A stretch of DNA of 64,000 nt from Bacillus sp. AFS088145 (lineage in GTDB: Bacteria > Bacillota > Bacilli > Bacillales > Bacillaceae_G): assembly GCF_002564465.1 (NCBI RefSeq), contig NZ_NUUX01000013.1, positions 504,107 to 568,106 of the forward strand, read 5' to 3'. This document shows positions 35,734 to 44,631 of this stretch, piece after piece. The stretch's first letter is position 1. The number at the start of each line of letters is the position of its first letter. A program made the translations under genes and the position numbers. Under the pieces are notes generated by a model that saw only the letters and a program-made list of their open reading frames with translations, made no database searches and was not told the origin of the DNA.

Positions 35734-36990
35734 ATGAGTATAAATGTAAAACAATCTGTCGAGCAGTTTAGTTTAAATAGTAAAGAGTATTATGAAAACA
35801 GATACGAACTATATGAAAGATTACGAAATGATGCACCTGTTTTTTGGCATGAAGAAATGCAATCTTGGTTTATAACTAGGTATGAGGATGTGTCCAAGAA
35901 TTTACTAGGAGATAAATTTATTTCAAGTAATGTAATTCCGAACAAAATGAGTAATCTCGCTGAAGGAGAAGATCAACATTTTAAAGATATAATCGATATC
36001 ATTAAGACTTGGATGGTCTATAACGATCGACCAGTTCATTCACAATTAAAAGGTTATATGAACAGAGCCTTTTTAGTAAATGAAATCGATCTTATTGCTC
36101 CTGAAATTCAGAAAATTGTTTCTACAATCGTTGATAAAGTACTTGAAAAAAACATAAGTTCATTTGACTTTGTAAAAGAGATCGCACACCCTATTCCTGC
36201 GATGGTACTTTGTAAAATGTTAGGAATTCCTGGTGAAGAAGTTGATAGATTCATTAAGTGGTCTGATGATATCGCATTATTTATGCAAGATTTCGTTGTA
36301 TCTCATGTTCCTAGTAAAGAAATTAGTGAACAAGTTAGAGGAAGTGTAAGAGAAATTTGGACATACCTTTCAGATGCAATTGCGGAAAGACGAAAAGAAA
36401 AGAAAAATGATTTATTAAGTAGGTTAATCTCTGAGACTCCTGGTGAAGATGGTGAACTTACTGATGATCAATTAATTGCTCAAACAATGCACTTAATTTT
36501 CGGTGGACATAAAATTCCTCAATTTGTGTTAAGTAATACATTACATCTTCTATTTAAGAATCAAGATATTCTAGAAATGCTTAAAAAAGATATGTCCCTT
36601 CTTCCAAAAGTATTAGATGAAACAATGAGACTAGAGGGGCCAATCCAATATATTGTTAGACATGCTTCAAATGATATCGAATTACACGGACAGCAAATCA
36701 AGAAAAATGATTCTGTTTATTTCTTCTTAGCTTCTGCTGGCCGAGACGAGCGAGTATTTGCAAATCCTGACAAAATGGATATAAGTAGAACAGGTTTCCG
36801 TCATGTAGCTTTTGGTGGAGGTTATCATACTTGTATAGCAGCTGCTTTTGCTCGTGTAGAGATCATGGAAATTCTTAAGGAAGTAATAACTCGTTTTCCA
36901 ACAATCGATTCATTATATGATTTAGAAAATCCAAAGTGGACTGCAAACCCTACTTTCACTGGAATGATCCAGATGCAAGTAAAAATCTAG
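35734..36990 (+). CDS. Cytochrome P450 with atypical I-helix
   Basis: 418 residues, soluble bacterial type. K-helix E-x2-R in LDETMRLEGP (about 300) and heme-ligand loop FGGGYHTCIAAAFAR (Cys about 370) are present. The I-helix segment, normally AGHETT or AGxDT, reads FGGHKIPQFV, so the acid-alcohol pair that delivers protons to heme-bound oxygen is replaced by Lys-Ile-Pro. The heme loop also has Ala where Gly is usual after C-I. Such substitutions occur in P450s with peroxide chemistry or non-hydroxylating reactions. AGGAGG precedes the start. Substrate unknown. Confidence 0.85.
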   Translation: MSINVKQSVEQFSLNSKEYYENRYELYERLRNDAPVFWHEEMQSWFITRYEDVSKNLLGDKFISSNVIPNKMSNLAEGEDQHFKDIIDIIKTWMVYNDRPVHSQLKGYMNRAFLVNEIDLIAPEIQKIVSTIVDKVLEKNISSFDFVKEIAHPIPAMVLCKMLGIPGEEVDRFIKWSDDIALFMQDFVVSHVPSKEISEQVRGSVREIWTYLSDAIAERRKEKKNDLLSRLISETPGEDGELTDDQLIAQTMHLIFGGHKIPQFVLSNTLHLLFKNQDILEMLKKDMSLLPKVLDETMRLEGPIQYIVRHASNDIELHGQQIKKNDSVYFFLASAGRDERVFANPDKMDISRTGFRHVAFGGGYHTCIAAAFARVEIMEILKEVITRFPTIDSLYDLENPKWTANPTFTGMIQMQVKI

Positions 36991-37063
36991 TATTACTAGG
37001 GTATTTGATAGGAATAGAACAAAATTCTATTCCTATTTTTTCTAATTTAGAGGTGATTAAAAA

Positions 37064-37693
37064 TTGAATAATTGCGAGTTTCATAATACCACCATCTTAG
37101 TAGTTCACGAAATTTATGGTATTAACAAACATATAAAAGATATTTGCGACAGTTTAAATACGATAGGATTTACAGTTGTATGTCCAAATTTATTAGGTAA
37201 TAATGAGAACTATTGCTATCAAGATGAAAACAAAGCTTATAAGCATTTTGTTCATGAGATTGGGTTTGAGTTAGCCACTAATAAAATTATTACTCTTGCA
37301 AAAGAACTTCGAACTAAGTGTGCTAATTTGTATATTTTGGGTTTTAGTGTAGGTGCAACGATTGCATGGCTATGCAGTAAATATGACGGGTTATTTGATG
37401 GCGTAATTGGATTTTATGGTTCGAGGATTAGGGACTATTTAGAGGTTAGTGCAAAATGTGAGACCTTACTAATTTTCCCAACGAAAGAAAATTCATTTGC
37501 CCCCGAAATTGTCATTAATGAATTGAAAACAAAAGATAGGATTCAAATCATTAAAATAGAAGGAAGTCATGGTTTTACCGATCAATCAACTTCTAATTAT
37601 GATCAGTATGCTACTGAATATTGTTTTCAAAAAATGCGTGATTTTATTATGAAACAAAATAAAAATTTATCCGAAACAGGAGGAATCAAATGA
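37064..37693 (+). CDS. Dienelactone-hydrolase-like alpha/beta hydrolase
   Basis: 209 residues from a TTG (GAGGTG upstream). VVHEIYGINKHIKDICDSL carries the conserved Glu after His; the nucleophile elbow reads GFSVGAT with Ser rather than the Cys of classical dienelactone hydrolase; the catalytic His is in GSHGF. The acid residue of the triad is unclear (FPTKEN where the Asp usually lies). A cytosolic hydrolase of a lactone or ester. It overlaps the MFS transporter start by 4 bases, so it is coupled to it and belongs to the riboswitch-led operon. Confidence 0.75.
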   Translation: MNNCEFHNTTILVVHEIYGINKHIKDICDSLNTIGFTVVCPNLLGNNENYCYQDENKAYKHFVHEIGFELATNKIITLAKELRTKCANLYILGFSVGATIAWLCSKYDGLFDGVIGFYGSRIRDYLEVSAKCETLLIFPTKENSFAPEIVINELKTKDRIQIIKIEGSHGFTDQSTSNYDQYATEYCFQKMRDFIMKQNKNLSETGGIK

Positions 37694-38886
37694 CCGATCA
37701 AAGATGGATGTCTTTACAGTTTTTTGGGTTTTTCTTCACTTTCGGAATCTTCGTGCCTTATTGGTCTGCTTGGCTAACAACAAGTAAAGGTTTTACAGCT
37801 GATGAAGCTGGACTAATCATTGCTTTAGGTTTAATAACAAGGTCAATAACAACCTTTTTTATTTTTCCATTTATAAGTAGATACCTCAATTTAGCAAGAT
37901 TAAATCAAGTAGTTTCATTAACTTCTGTTACGCTATTAATCATATTAATCCCGTTTAATAGTTTAATTGCAGTGGCTTTTATTACAGTTTTACTAAGCCT
38001 TGTTTATCCAATGCCTTTAGCTATGTATGAAGCTATGGCATCTATCCTTATTAGGGAAAGCAAAATAGAGTATGGAAAGAGTAGGTCATATGGTTCGATT
38101 GGCTATATTATTTCTCTATTATTAACTGGAATACTCATATCTTTAAAAAGTGAAAATGTAGTAATTTACTTTTTGATAATTGGGTGTGTTCTACTTTCTT
38201 TATTAACATCCATTAACGCTCCTTTACCTTTAAAAGCAAAAATAACATCAAAGAAAGTTCCATTGTTTAAGTTGTTTAAATCAAAAGCATTTTTAATGGT
38301 ATTAGCGATTTGCATCACCCTTCAAGCTGCACATGCAGCATATTATAGTTATGCTGTTCTTTTTTTGAAAAATATTGGGGTAAAAACAAGTTTTACAGGA
38401 TTCATCTTAATCATTGCAGTAATTTCAGAAATTGCTTTCTTCTATATATCAGACTCTCTATTTAAAAGACGATCTGTTCCAGTTTTATTACTGTTTAGTG
38501 TAAGTGCTTCAATATTAAGATGGGTATTGATCTTTTCTTTTAACAGCATTTCAGTTTTTGTATTGTCGCAATTTTTACATTCGATTACTTTTGGGCTTAC
38601 TCAATATGCCTTTGTGAAATACTTAGATGAAAACATTGAAAATAAGTACTTCCCCTTTGCTCATGGAATTTATGCAGCTCTAGGTTTAAGTTTAGGTAGC
38701 GGTATTTTAACATTAGTAAGTGGTTACCTCTACTCTATATCTCCATCTTTTGCTTTTTTAGGTATGGCATTAGTCTGTATCCCCTGTTTAGGATTGTGTT
38801 ACTTTTTGAAATTAACATTAGGGGATCAAAATAACTTAACAGGAGAGATAAGTGAAAATGTTACTAGTAAAAGAAAAAGTGTATAG
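37690..38886 (+). CDS. MFS transporter (HcaT/nucleoside-permease-like)
   Basis: 398 residues with about 12 transmembrane helices. The LQFFGFFFTFGIFVPYW start, the YGKSRSYGSIGYIIS loop after helix 4 and the HSITFGLTQYAFVKYLDE segment in the second half match the MFS_1-like group containing HcaT and nucleoside:H+ symporters. It could import the operon substrate or export its product. Ribosome site ACAGGAGG. Overlaps both neighbours. Confidence 0.75.
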   Translation: MTDQRWMSLQFFGFFFTFGIFVPYWSAWLTTSKGFTADEAGLIIALGLITRSITTFFIFPFISRYLNLARLNQVVSLTSVTLLIILIPFNSLIAVAFITVLLSLVYPMPLAMYEAMASILIRESKIEYGKSRSYGSIGYIISLLLTGILISLKSENVVIYFLIIGCVLLSLLTSINAPLPLKAKITSKKVPLFKLFKSKAFLMVLAICITLQAAHAAYYSYAVLFLKNIGVKTSFTGFILIIAVISEIAFFYISDSLFKRRSVPVLLLFSVSASILRWVLIFSFNSISVFVLSQFLHSITFGLTQYAFVKYLDENIENKYFPFAHGIYAALGLSLGSGILTLVSGYLYSISPSFAFLGMALVCIPCLGLCYFLKLTLGDQNNLTGEISENVTSKRKSV

Positions 38887-39286
38887 TACTAACAAGTCTG
38901 TAAAATCTGATGAAACTATTCATACTGAAGTATTTCAAATGAATGAAGAAAAAGTGATTAAGTTGAAATTTTTGAGTTCAAATTCTCCTAGAAATCAAGG
39001 TGTCGGATTTATTTCAGAAAATGGAATATCAATCAACGATGCCCCAAAACAAAAAACAGTCATTATATGGAGAAGTGAAATTCAACAATCAGAACTGATC
39101 TTAAAATGCTCTAGTGGCTTTTTAAATATTTTTAATGTTTGGGAAGAAGAACGAATGGTGGGATTCCATGATTTTCAGTCTGGTATGAGAATCAAAAAGG
39201 AGAATGATGTCATGTTCTACAGTTGTAATGATGCTTTTGCGAATGGTGATTTTACCTCTCTAGTATTCTCTCTTCAAATATTATAA
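38852..39286 (+). CDS. Unknown beta-rich protein, last gene of the riboswitch-led operon
   Basis: 144 residues from a GTG (or the ATG two codons on), with AGGAGA upstream. It overlaps the MFS gene by 35 bases. Alternating hydrophobic strands (KVIKLKFLSSN, KTVIIWRSEI, SELILKCSSGF, LVFSLQIL) suggest a beta-sandwich or jelly roll; the middle has FNVWEEER and GFHDFQSGM. No signal peptide or metal motif. No family recognised. A clear terminator follows, marking the operon end. Confidence 0.6.
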   Translation: MKMLLVKEKVYSTNKSVKSDETIHTEVFQMNEEKVIKLKFLSSNSPRNQGVGFISENGISINDAPKQKTVIIWRSEIQQSELILKCSSGFLNIFNVWEEERMVGFHDFQSGMRIKKENDVMFYSCNDAFANGDFTSLVFSLQIL

Positions 39287-39333
39287 AGCTAAATAGATTA
39301 AAAAATTCCATTGTCTATCCGATTAAAACTAAC

Positions 39334-39370
39334 AAAAAAGCAGAGTTGAATTTCTCAACTCTGCTTTTCA
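39334..39370 (+). terminator. Terminator of the riboswitch-led operon
   Basis: aaaagcagagttga (39336-39349) pairs with tcaactctgctttt (39355-39368). Confidence 0.85.
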
Positions 39371-39491
39371 CTAAAAATCTTTTCCGTAATCCAAATCATC
39401 TTTCCCTGTCTATTTTTGGAAAGAATAGGAAAAACTAAATTAAGATTCGATATAGTAAACTTTTGTTCAATCTAGAAAGTAGGTATTAAAC

Positions 39492-39956
39492 ATGACTGAA
39501 GATTTTTTTGCTAATTATGAAAAATTTGTTGTTCCACCTTTATATCAATATACAGGTGAGAAACGAAAATTTAATCCTAAAGACTATGCATCTTACTACA
39601 TCTTAACAGTCTCATTATATGACTCTCTTTTATCAAATTGGAACGATGCGGCTAAATATAAAATAGACGTCCGAAACTGTATAGATCACGTATTAAATGA
39701 TTTTAATGAAAAAAAAGGTGGTAAATATCATCTTCAATTACTTGAATTTGAAAGTGATAAATCCTATTTTGTCATTGCCTTATCTATAAAAAATAAAATT
39801 GAAAAAGAAAAAATCAATGGAATTATTTCAAAGTATATTGAACAACTTGTATCAAACTCTTTTTATATTGGACAGAGCTGGTACTGGCTAATTGGTCAAA
39901 AAGGGAAAAGAGACCGAAAACTCTTCAATATATCAATAAAGGAATACATGCACTAG
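39492..39956 (+). CDS. Hypothetical cytosolic protein
   Basis: 154 residues, ATG 7 bases after an AAGTAGG-like site. It begins MTEDFFANYEKFVVPPLYQY; the middle has YYILTVSLYDSLLSNWNDA and the C-terminus NSFYIGQSWYWLIGQKGK. Mixed alpha/beta with many aromatic residues, no membrane segment and no recognised motif. Stands alone between two terminators. Confidence 0.5.
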   Translation: MTEDFFANYEKFVVPPLYQYTGEKRKFNPKDYASYYILTVSLYDSLLSNWNDAAKYKIDVRNCIDHVLNDFNEKKGGKYHLQLLEFESDKSYFVIALSIKNKIEKEKINGIISKYIEQLVSNSFYIGQSWYWLIGQKGKRDRKLFNISIKEYMH

Positions 39957-40262
39957 CCTATATTATTCCGTATTATATTTTTCTTTTATTTAAAAAAAAG
40001 ATTTGATTGATATACATTTATCTAACCAATTCCCATTCTATCGATTAAAATTAGTATCCTCCTCTCTTAAATTTCCCCTTCTAAACAAGCTTTAACAAAG
40101 CTATCTAATCGTTCTTTATATAGAACTTACGAATTTTTGTATTTTAAAGATGTTCTAATCAACTGTATCGAATACTTCATAAGCTTCTTCAATATTTCCA
40201 CTAAAAAAAAAGAACCAATCAACTAATCGGCTCATTTCTAAAACTTATGTCAGCTAATGTAA
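39957..40262. other. Gene-free stretch before modA terminus
   Basis: About 300 A+T-rich bases with only the modA terminator at its right end; no start codon with a ribosome site. Confidence 0.4.
40209..40235 (-). terminator. Terminator after modA
   Basis: gaaccaatc (40212-40220) pairs with atcggctc and neighbours (40226-40233) using G-T pairs; a run of nine T follows on the minus strand. Confidence 0.7.
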
Positions 40263-41075
40263 TTAATTTAGCCCCTTAAACCCATACTTCTCTAATATCT
40301 TCATAGACTCATCATTTTGAAGATATTCATAGAATTTTTTAGCTTCTTTAGGTTGCTTGCTATTCTTTATTACACCTAACGGATAAATAATTGGATCATG
40401 TGTATTTTCAGCTGCTGTTACTACAATTTTAACTTTTGTCGATGTCAGCGCATCTGTTTTATATACAATCCCTGCGTCCACATTATTTGTTTCTACATAA
40501 GAAAGTACTTGTCTAACATCCTTACCATAAACTACTTTGCCTTCAATTGCTTTCCATACATTTAAATTTTCCAATGTTTCTTTACCATATTGTCCTGCTG
40601 GTACCGCTTCTGGGGTACCCATTGAAATTTTATCTGCTTTCGTAAGATCTTCAAAAGAATTAATTTCTTTTTTTGTATCTTTTGGTACAACTAATACCAG
40701 TTCATTCCCAACTACATCTTTACCTTGGCTCTTATCAATTAAACCATCTTGTATTAAATTATTAAATTTGTCCTCTGCAGCCGAGAAGAAAAGATCCACC
40801 GGTGCTCCTTGAGAAATTTGTTGTTGTAATGCTCCCGATGCTCCAAAGTTAAAGTTTATTTTCACATTAGGATTTGCTTTTTCAAAGTTTGCTTTAATAT
40901 CATTTAGTGCATCCTGTAAACTAGCTGCTGCTGAGATCGTCAACTCCACATTCTTTTGAACTGCTTCTTGTTTCTTGCCTGCAGACTTAGTAGCTTGTTC
41001 ATTTGTTGAACAACCAGATATTGCTAGTCCTAATATCATCGTTATCGATAAAAATAAAGAATAAAGTTTTTTCAT
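40263..41075 (-). CDS. modA: Molybdate ABC transporter substrate-binding lipoprotein
   Basis: 270 residues. Lipobox ISGC (Cys about 22) gives a membrane-anchored lipoprotein. ISAAASLQDALNDI, FNFGASGALQQQISQGAPVD (oxyanion-binding Ser residues), PEAVPAGQYGKE and VDAGIVYKTDAL are the classical ModA motifs for tetrahedral molybdate or tungstate. No modB or modC gene is in the window and a terminator follows at once, so the permease and ATPase must be encoded elsewhere. Divergent from the HTH/PBP regulator across a palindrome-rich gap. Confidence 0.9.
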   Translation of the reverse strand: MKKLYSLFLSITMILGLAISGCSTNEQATKSAGKKQEAVQKNVELTISAAASLQDALNDIKANFEKANPNVKINFNFGASGALQQQISQGAPVDLFFSAAEDKFNNLIQDGLIDKSQGKDVVGNELVLVVPKDTKKEINSFEDLTKADKISMGTPEAVPAGQYGKETLENLNVWKAIEGKVVYGKDVRQVLSYVETNNVDAGIVYKTDALTSTKVKIVVTAAENTHDPIIYPLGVIKNSKQPKEAKKFYEYLQNDESMKILEKYGFKGLN

Positions 41076-41100
41076 TATTCATCTGCCTTCCTTTTTAAAA

Positions 41101-41139
41101 TATAACTAGTTATATCTAATTATATTTAGTTATAACTAA
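41101..41139. promoter_or_regulatory. Paired palindromic operators between modA and its regulator
   Basis: tataactagttata (41101-41114) and ttagttataactaa (41126-41139) are both perfect palindromes, 25 bp apart centre to centre, separated by tctaattatat. They are likely binding sites for the divergent regulator. Confidence 0.65.
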
Positions 41140-41231
41140 ACAAGAAATAGAATTTTAAAATTTTCACTAAATTTACTAGGAATATGCTTTTTAAAAGGCA
41201 TTGAGTTAAAATAGAAAATGGAGGGATGTAA

Positions 41232-42167
41232 ATGTCGTTGGAACTTTCCTATACAATCGAAGAAGTGTCACAGTTTTTAAAAGTATCGAAATTAACCATT
41301 TATGACCTGGTCAAAAAAGGTGAATTACCTGTATTCCGTGTAGGAAGACAGATGAGAATAGCAGCAAATGACTTGGACAATTACATAAAAAACAATAAAA
41401 CAAATCAAAACACCACATTGCCTGCCTCTGTTTTTGAACCTCGCAGAAGCGATCCAAAAGAATCAAATCATGTTGTTATTAGTGGCCAAGATTTAGTTTT
41501 AGATATACTCGGTAAACAGATTGAGAAAAACTCAACCTATAAATCTTTAAGATCTTTTACTGGAAGCTTAAACAGCCTTATTTCTATGTATAATGGAGAA
41601 TGTGACATCGTTAGCCTCCACCTTTTTGACGGAGATACTGGAGAGTATAATCTGCCCTATCTAAAAAAAATTTTAGTGGGACACCCATTTATTTTATTCA
41701 ATCTGCTATCTAGGAAAGCAGGTTTATACGTTAAAAAGGCTAATCCTTTAAATCTTACCTCTTGGAAAGATTTAGAGCGCGAAGATATAAAGATTGTAAA
41801 TAGAGAGAAAGGTTCGGGTGCGCGAATACTTCTCGATGAACAGCTCAGGATCAACGAAATTTCTTCTAAAAAGATTAATGGATATGAACATGAAGAGAGC
41901 AATCATTTAAGCGTGGCCTCCGCTGTTTCTACTGGGGTAGCAGATGTTGGAGTTGGAATTGAAAAAGCTGCTAAAATTGTAGGAATTGATTTTATTCCAC
42001 TCATAACAGAACAATATGACCTTGTTATATTAAAAACCCCTGCAAATGAACGACTGATCAGAATTATCACAGAAATTTTATCTTCAAATCAGTTTCAATC
42101 AGAGGTTGATTCTTTAGGAGATTATGATACCTCCAGAACAGGGAAAATTATATATGAGACAAATTAA
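41232..42167 (+). CDS. Molybdate-responsive-type regulator: excisionase-like HTH plus PBP-like domain
   Basis: 311 residues. The N-terminal MerR/excisionase HTH (YTIEEVSQFLKVSKLTIYDL, then GELPVFRVGRQMRI, about 7-55) is fused to a periplasmic-binding-protein-like sensor (about 80-305, with SGQDLVLDIL, NREKGSGARILLDEQL and STGVADVGVGIE). This architecture replaces ModE in many Gram-positive bacteria and senses molybdate, tungstate or a pterin-related ligand. GGAGG precedes the ATG. Divergent from modA; terminator follows. Confidence 0.8.
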   Translation: MSLELSYTIEEVSQFLKVSKLTIYDLVKKGELPVFRVGRQMRIAANDLDNYIKNNKTNQNTTLPASVFEPRRSDPKESNHVVISGQDLVLDILGKQIEKNSTYKSLRSFTGSLNSLISMYNGECDIVSLHLFDGDTGEYNLPYLKKILVGHPFILFNLLSRKAGLYVKKANPLNLTSWKDLEREDIKIVNREKGSGARILLDEQLRINEISSKKINGYEHEESNHLSVASAVSTGVADVGVGIEKAAKIVGIDFIPLITEQYDLVILKTPANERLIRIITEILSSNQFQSEVDSLGDYDTSRTGKIIYETN

Positions 42168-42200
42168 AAGAAGGCTACTGAATTTGTAGCCTTCTTTTTT
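42166..42200 (+). terminator. Terminator after the HTH/PBP regulator
   Basis: aaaagaaggctac (42166-42178) pairs with gtagccttctttt (42186-42198), then tt. Confidence 0.85.
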
Positions 42201-42281
42201 GCCGTTTATTTGAAAAGTAAGAGTTATTCTAAAAAGACCAAATCAAGTATGATTCGGTCCTATATTTAAAACTATAAAGAG

Positions 42282-42587
42282 TTAAAACATACTTACATCA
42301 TACATTGTATTAACAGAAGATTTTTTATGTAAGGATTTAATTTCCTCTTCAATTTCACGACAATTCCTTACGATTTCCTTTATATATGAAATAATTTGTA
42401 AACATTCAAATGAAGGCACCACTTTAGACTCGTCGTCACACTCAATTAGCGTTATACCGAATTCAACTTCTAAACTAATGATTGATTCTTTCATATCAGC
42501 TTCATTAATAAAAAATTTCTGTCCTGCAATCGTAAAGGAACCACTCTCTAAAACCCCACAAAGATGACTTAATTGTTCAATATTCAT
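42282..42587 (-). CDS. Stand-alone LysR-type HTH protein, degenerate
   Basis: 101 residues. MNIEQLSHLCGVLESGSFTI matches the first helices of a LysR HTH and SIISLEVEFGITLIE the wing and start of the linker helix, but the recognition helix normally reading AAxxLxxSQPAxSxxI is altered to FFINEADMKES. There is no effector-binding domain: the protein ends after a linker helix. A good GGAGG site precedes the ATG, so it seems expressed. Either a decayed LysR gene or a small dimerising anti-regulator. Confidence 0.55.
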   Translation of the reverse strand: MNIEQLSHLCGVLESGSFTIAGQKFFINEADMKESIISLEVEFGITLIECDDESKVVPSFECLQIISYIKEIVRNCREIEEEIKSLHKKSSVNTMYDVSMF

Positions 42588-42599
42588 ATAACTTCCTCC

Positions 42600-43181
42600 A
42601 TACTCTAAGATGTTCCTTTTCCTGATCTAGTTTAATTATATTAAGTGTTGATGTGATTTTAATTTTGAAAAAAAGTATCAATATTGTTTTTTCTGATTAA
42701 ATAATGATTTTTCACTGAATTATTCGTTTGTAACTGCGTATGTAATCTCCTTCCTAAAAACCAACTGACCAAATTCAAATGATTCCAACTCAATAAAAGA
42801 AAAATTCTACAATTAAAATTGATTTCCCTTTGATTTAAACTTGGGTTATTTTTGCCTTGATTTTATTGAATTTCCCAGTTTGATACCGCTAATTTAAGAA
42901 GAAATCTATGTTAAATAGGCCAATATTCTATTACTCAAATAGAAAAACCACCTATAATTGGTGGTTTTCTTAGGGATTCTCTATTCTTGCAATCTTTTTA
43001 ACTATAAATATCCATTTGGGGGAATTGGGTTAAAAGCTATTATTTTTTCCAATGAAGCTGGATAACGCACTATATTTCTAAGCAAAATTTAATTATTAAT
43101 ACAGCTTAAATCAAACTATAATTGCATATAAGAAATGGTAGAAAGATCGTCAATCTAATTTGCACATTCGGGGGAATAACA
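42600..43181. other. Intergenic region with an orphan terminator
   Basis: About 580 bases without a convincing coding frame. The only clear structure is a hairpin, aaaaccacc (42944-42952) with ggtggtttt (42960-42968), with T-runs on both sides. No gene ends directly beside it, so a short untranslated transcript is possible. Confidence 0.45.
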
Positions 43182-43331
43182 ATGGTTTTCTTTTATCAAT
43201 TCGGAATTTTAGTTGTTATTATTGGAATCGTTCTCTTCTTACTGTTTTATAAGGTCTTTATAAAAATAGGTAGATTATTTAATAATCATATTAAAAACAT
43301 TAAAAAAGAAATCGGGAGAGATGAAGAGTGA
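43182..43331 (+). CDS. Small single-span membrane protein coupled to the SPFH gene
   Basis: 49 residues from the ATG at 43182, with GGGGG eight bases upstream; a longer TTG frame lacks a ribosome site. A hydrophobic helix (FGILVVIIGIVLFLLFYKVF) is followed by a basic amphipathic tail (KIGRLFNNHIKNIKKEIG). The stop overlaps the GTG of the SPFH gene by four bases (GTGA), so the two proteins are probably made together and may form a complex. Confidence 0.55.
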   Translation: MVFFYQFGILVVIIGIVLFLLFYKVFIKIGRLFNNHIKNIKKEIGRDEE

Positions 43332-44146
43332 ACGGTGGATTAAGAAGTCTGATTGCAGGCGGAGTTATTATAATTGGAGGTATTATTTACACAATTGGTG
43401 GTATGTCGCATATTAGTGTTGGTAGTATCGGTATTGAAAAACATATGAGTGGAGAAATTACTGAAGTCCCCCAAGGTTTTCATTGGACCGGTTGGGGAGT
43501 TTCAGTACAAGAATATCCAACATATACACAATCATTAGTTTTATCAAGTGACAAACACGAAGGTGGTAATTCTAATCAAGAATGGTCTGTAGGTACTGGA
43601 GATCAGCAAGAACTACCTGTTAATACAAACTTAACATGGAAAATTTCAACTAAAAACGTAGCTAATCTTTATCAATCCGTAGGTGGAAAAGATATTAGTT
43701 ACATCAAAAATAACATCGTCAAACCTACAATGAAAAATGTTGTGAACAAAATTACTCACAAATATAGCTGGAACGACATTAAAGGTTCAAAACAAGCTGA
43801 TATTACTGAAGAAATCAATCTTGCACTAGATAAGGAACTCGCAAAACAAGGTATTGAAGTTGGAACTTTTGGATTTATACACGTAGGATCTCCTGCAGGT
43901 ATGGCACAGACACAAGCACAATTGGCAACTTCTGAATTGAATGTAAAGAAGGCATTAGCTGACCAAGAAAAAGCAAAAATTGAAAACCAAACAAAAATCC
44001 TAAATGCGGAAGCAGATGCTAAAGCAAATAAAATTTTATCAGACTCACTTACTCCAGAATTATTAAAGAAAATGGAAATGGATGCAAGACAAAAATGGGG
44101 TTGGGTTACTGTTCAAGGTGGGACACCTCTAGTTCAAGCGAAATAA
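43328..44146 (+). CDS. SPFH/Band-7 (prohibitin-like) membrane protein
   Basis: 272 residues. One N-terminal transmembrane segment (about 6-30, LIAGGVIIIGGIIYTIGG), an SPFH domain (about 30-190, with GIEKHMSGEITEVPQGFHW and LPVNTNLTWKI) and a C-terminal coiled coil rich in Ala/Lys/Glu (about 190-245, QAQLATSELNVKKALADQEK). This is the layout of stomatin/prohibitin-type scaffold proteins. GTG start overlapping the preceding small membrane gene. A terminator-like hairpin lies 110 bases downstream. Confidence 0.82.
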   Translation: MNGGLRSLIAGGVIIIGGIIYTIGGMSHISVGSIGIEKHMSGEITEVPQGFHWTGWGVSVQEYPTYTQSLVLSSDKHEGGNSNQEWSVGTGDQQELPVNTNLTWKISTKNVANLYQSVGGKDISYIKNNIVKPTMKNVVNKITHKYSWNDIKGSKQADITEEINLALDKELAKQGIEVGTFGFIHVGSPAGMAQTQAQLATSELNVKKALADQEKAKIENQTKILNAEADAKANKILSDSLTPELLKKMEMDARQKWGWVTVQGGTPLVQAK

Positions 44147-44631
44147 ACAAAGAACAAACTAAAAGCTTTCTCCAAAGTGGTCACATTAATTTATAATTTT
44201 ATTTCTCCCAAAACTTTTTAAAAATAGAATAAAAAAGAAACAATCCTCTCCGCAAATTAAAACTCTTACTATATTTATAGGAAGAGTTTTTATTAATTTT
44301 AAGATTCAATAAGAACTAATCTATAAGTTTCTAAAATTTGACATAAAAATGATGAATGAAAACTATACAAGTATGATATTCTCTAGGTGTAATAAAAACA
44401 ATTGGGAACGGAGCTAAATATTGTAAGTTGTAATATTTAATTCGATTGCTAGACTTAATGTAAAACCTATAAATAGCTAGTCCTATAATTATTCCAATTG
44501 TATTTAGCAAGTTCCAGTTACTTTAAAAGTTTTGAAGATTTCTAATATATAAACCTCTTAGATCTTTAAGAATGCCTACACAAAAAATAGGGGCAAAGCA
44601 ATCAACCCCTTTGTTACAGAGTAATTCTTAT
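44147..44631. other. Convergent intergenic region with two hairpins
   Basis: aaaactctt (44259-44267) pairs with aagagtttt (44282-44290), a terminator for the SPFH operon. agggg (44589-44593) pairs with cccct (44606-44610) with a T-run on the minus strand, a weak terminator for the symporter gene. The rest shows no gene. Confidence 0.5.
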
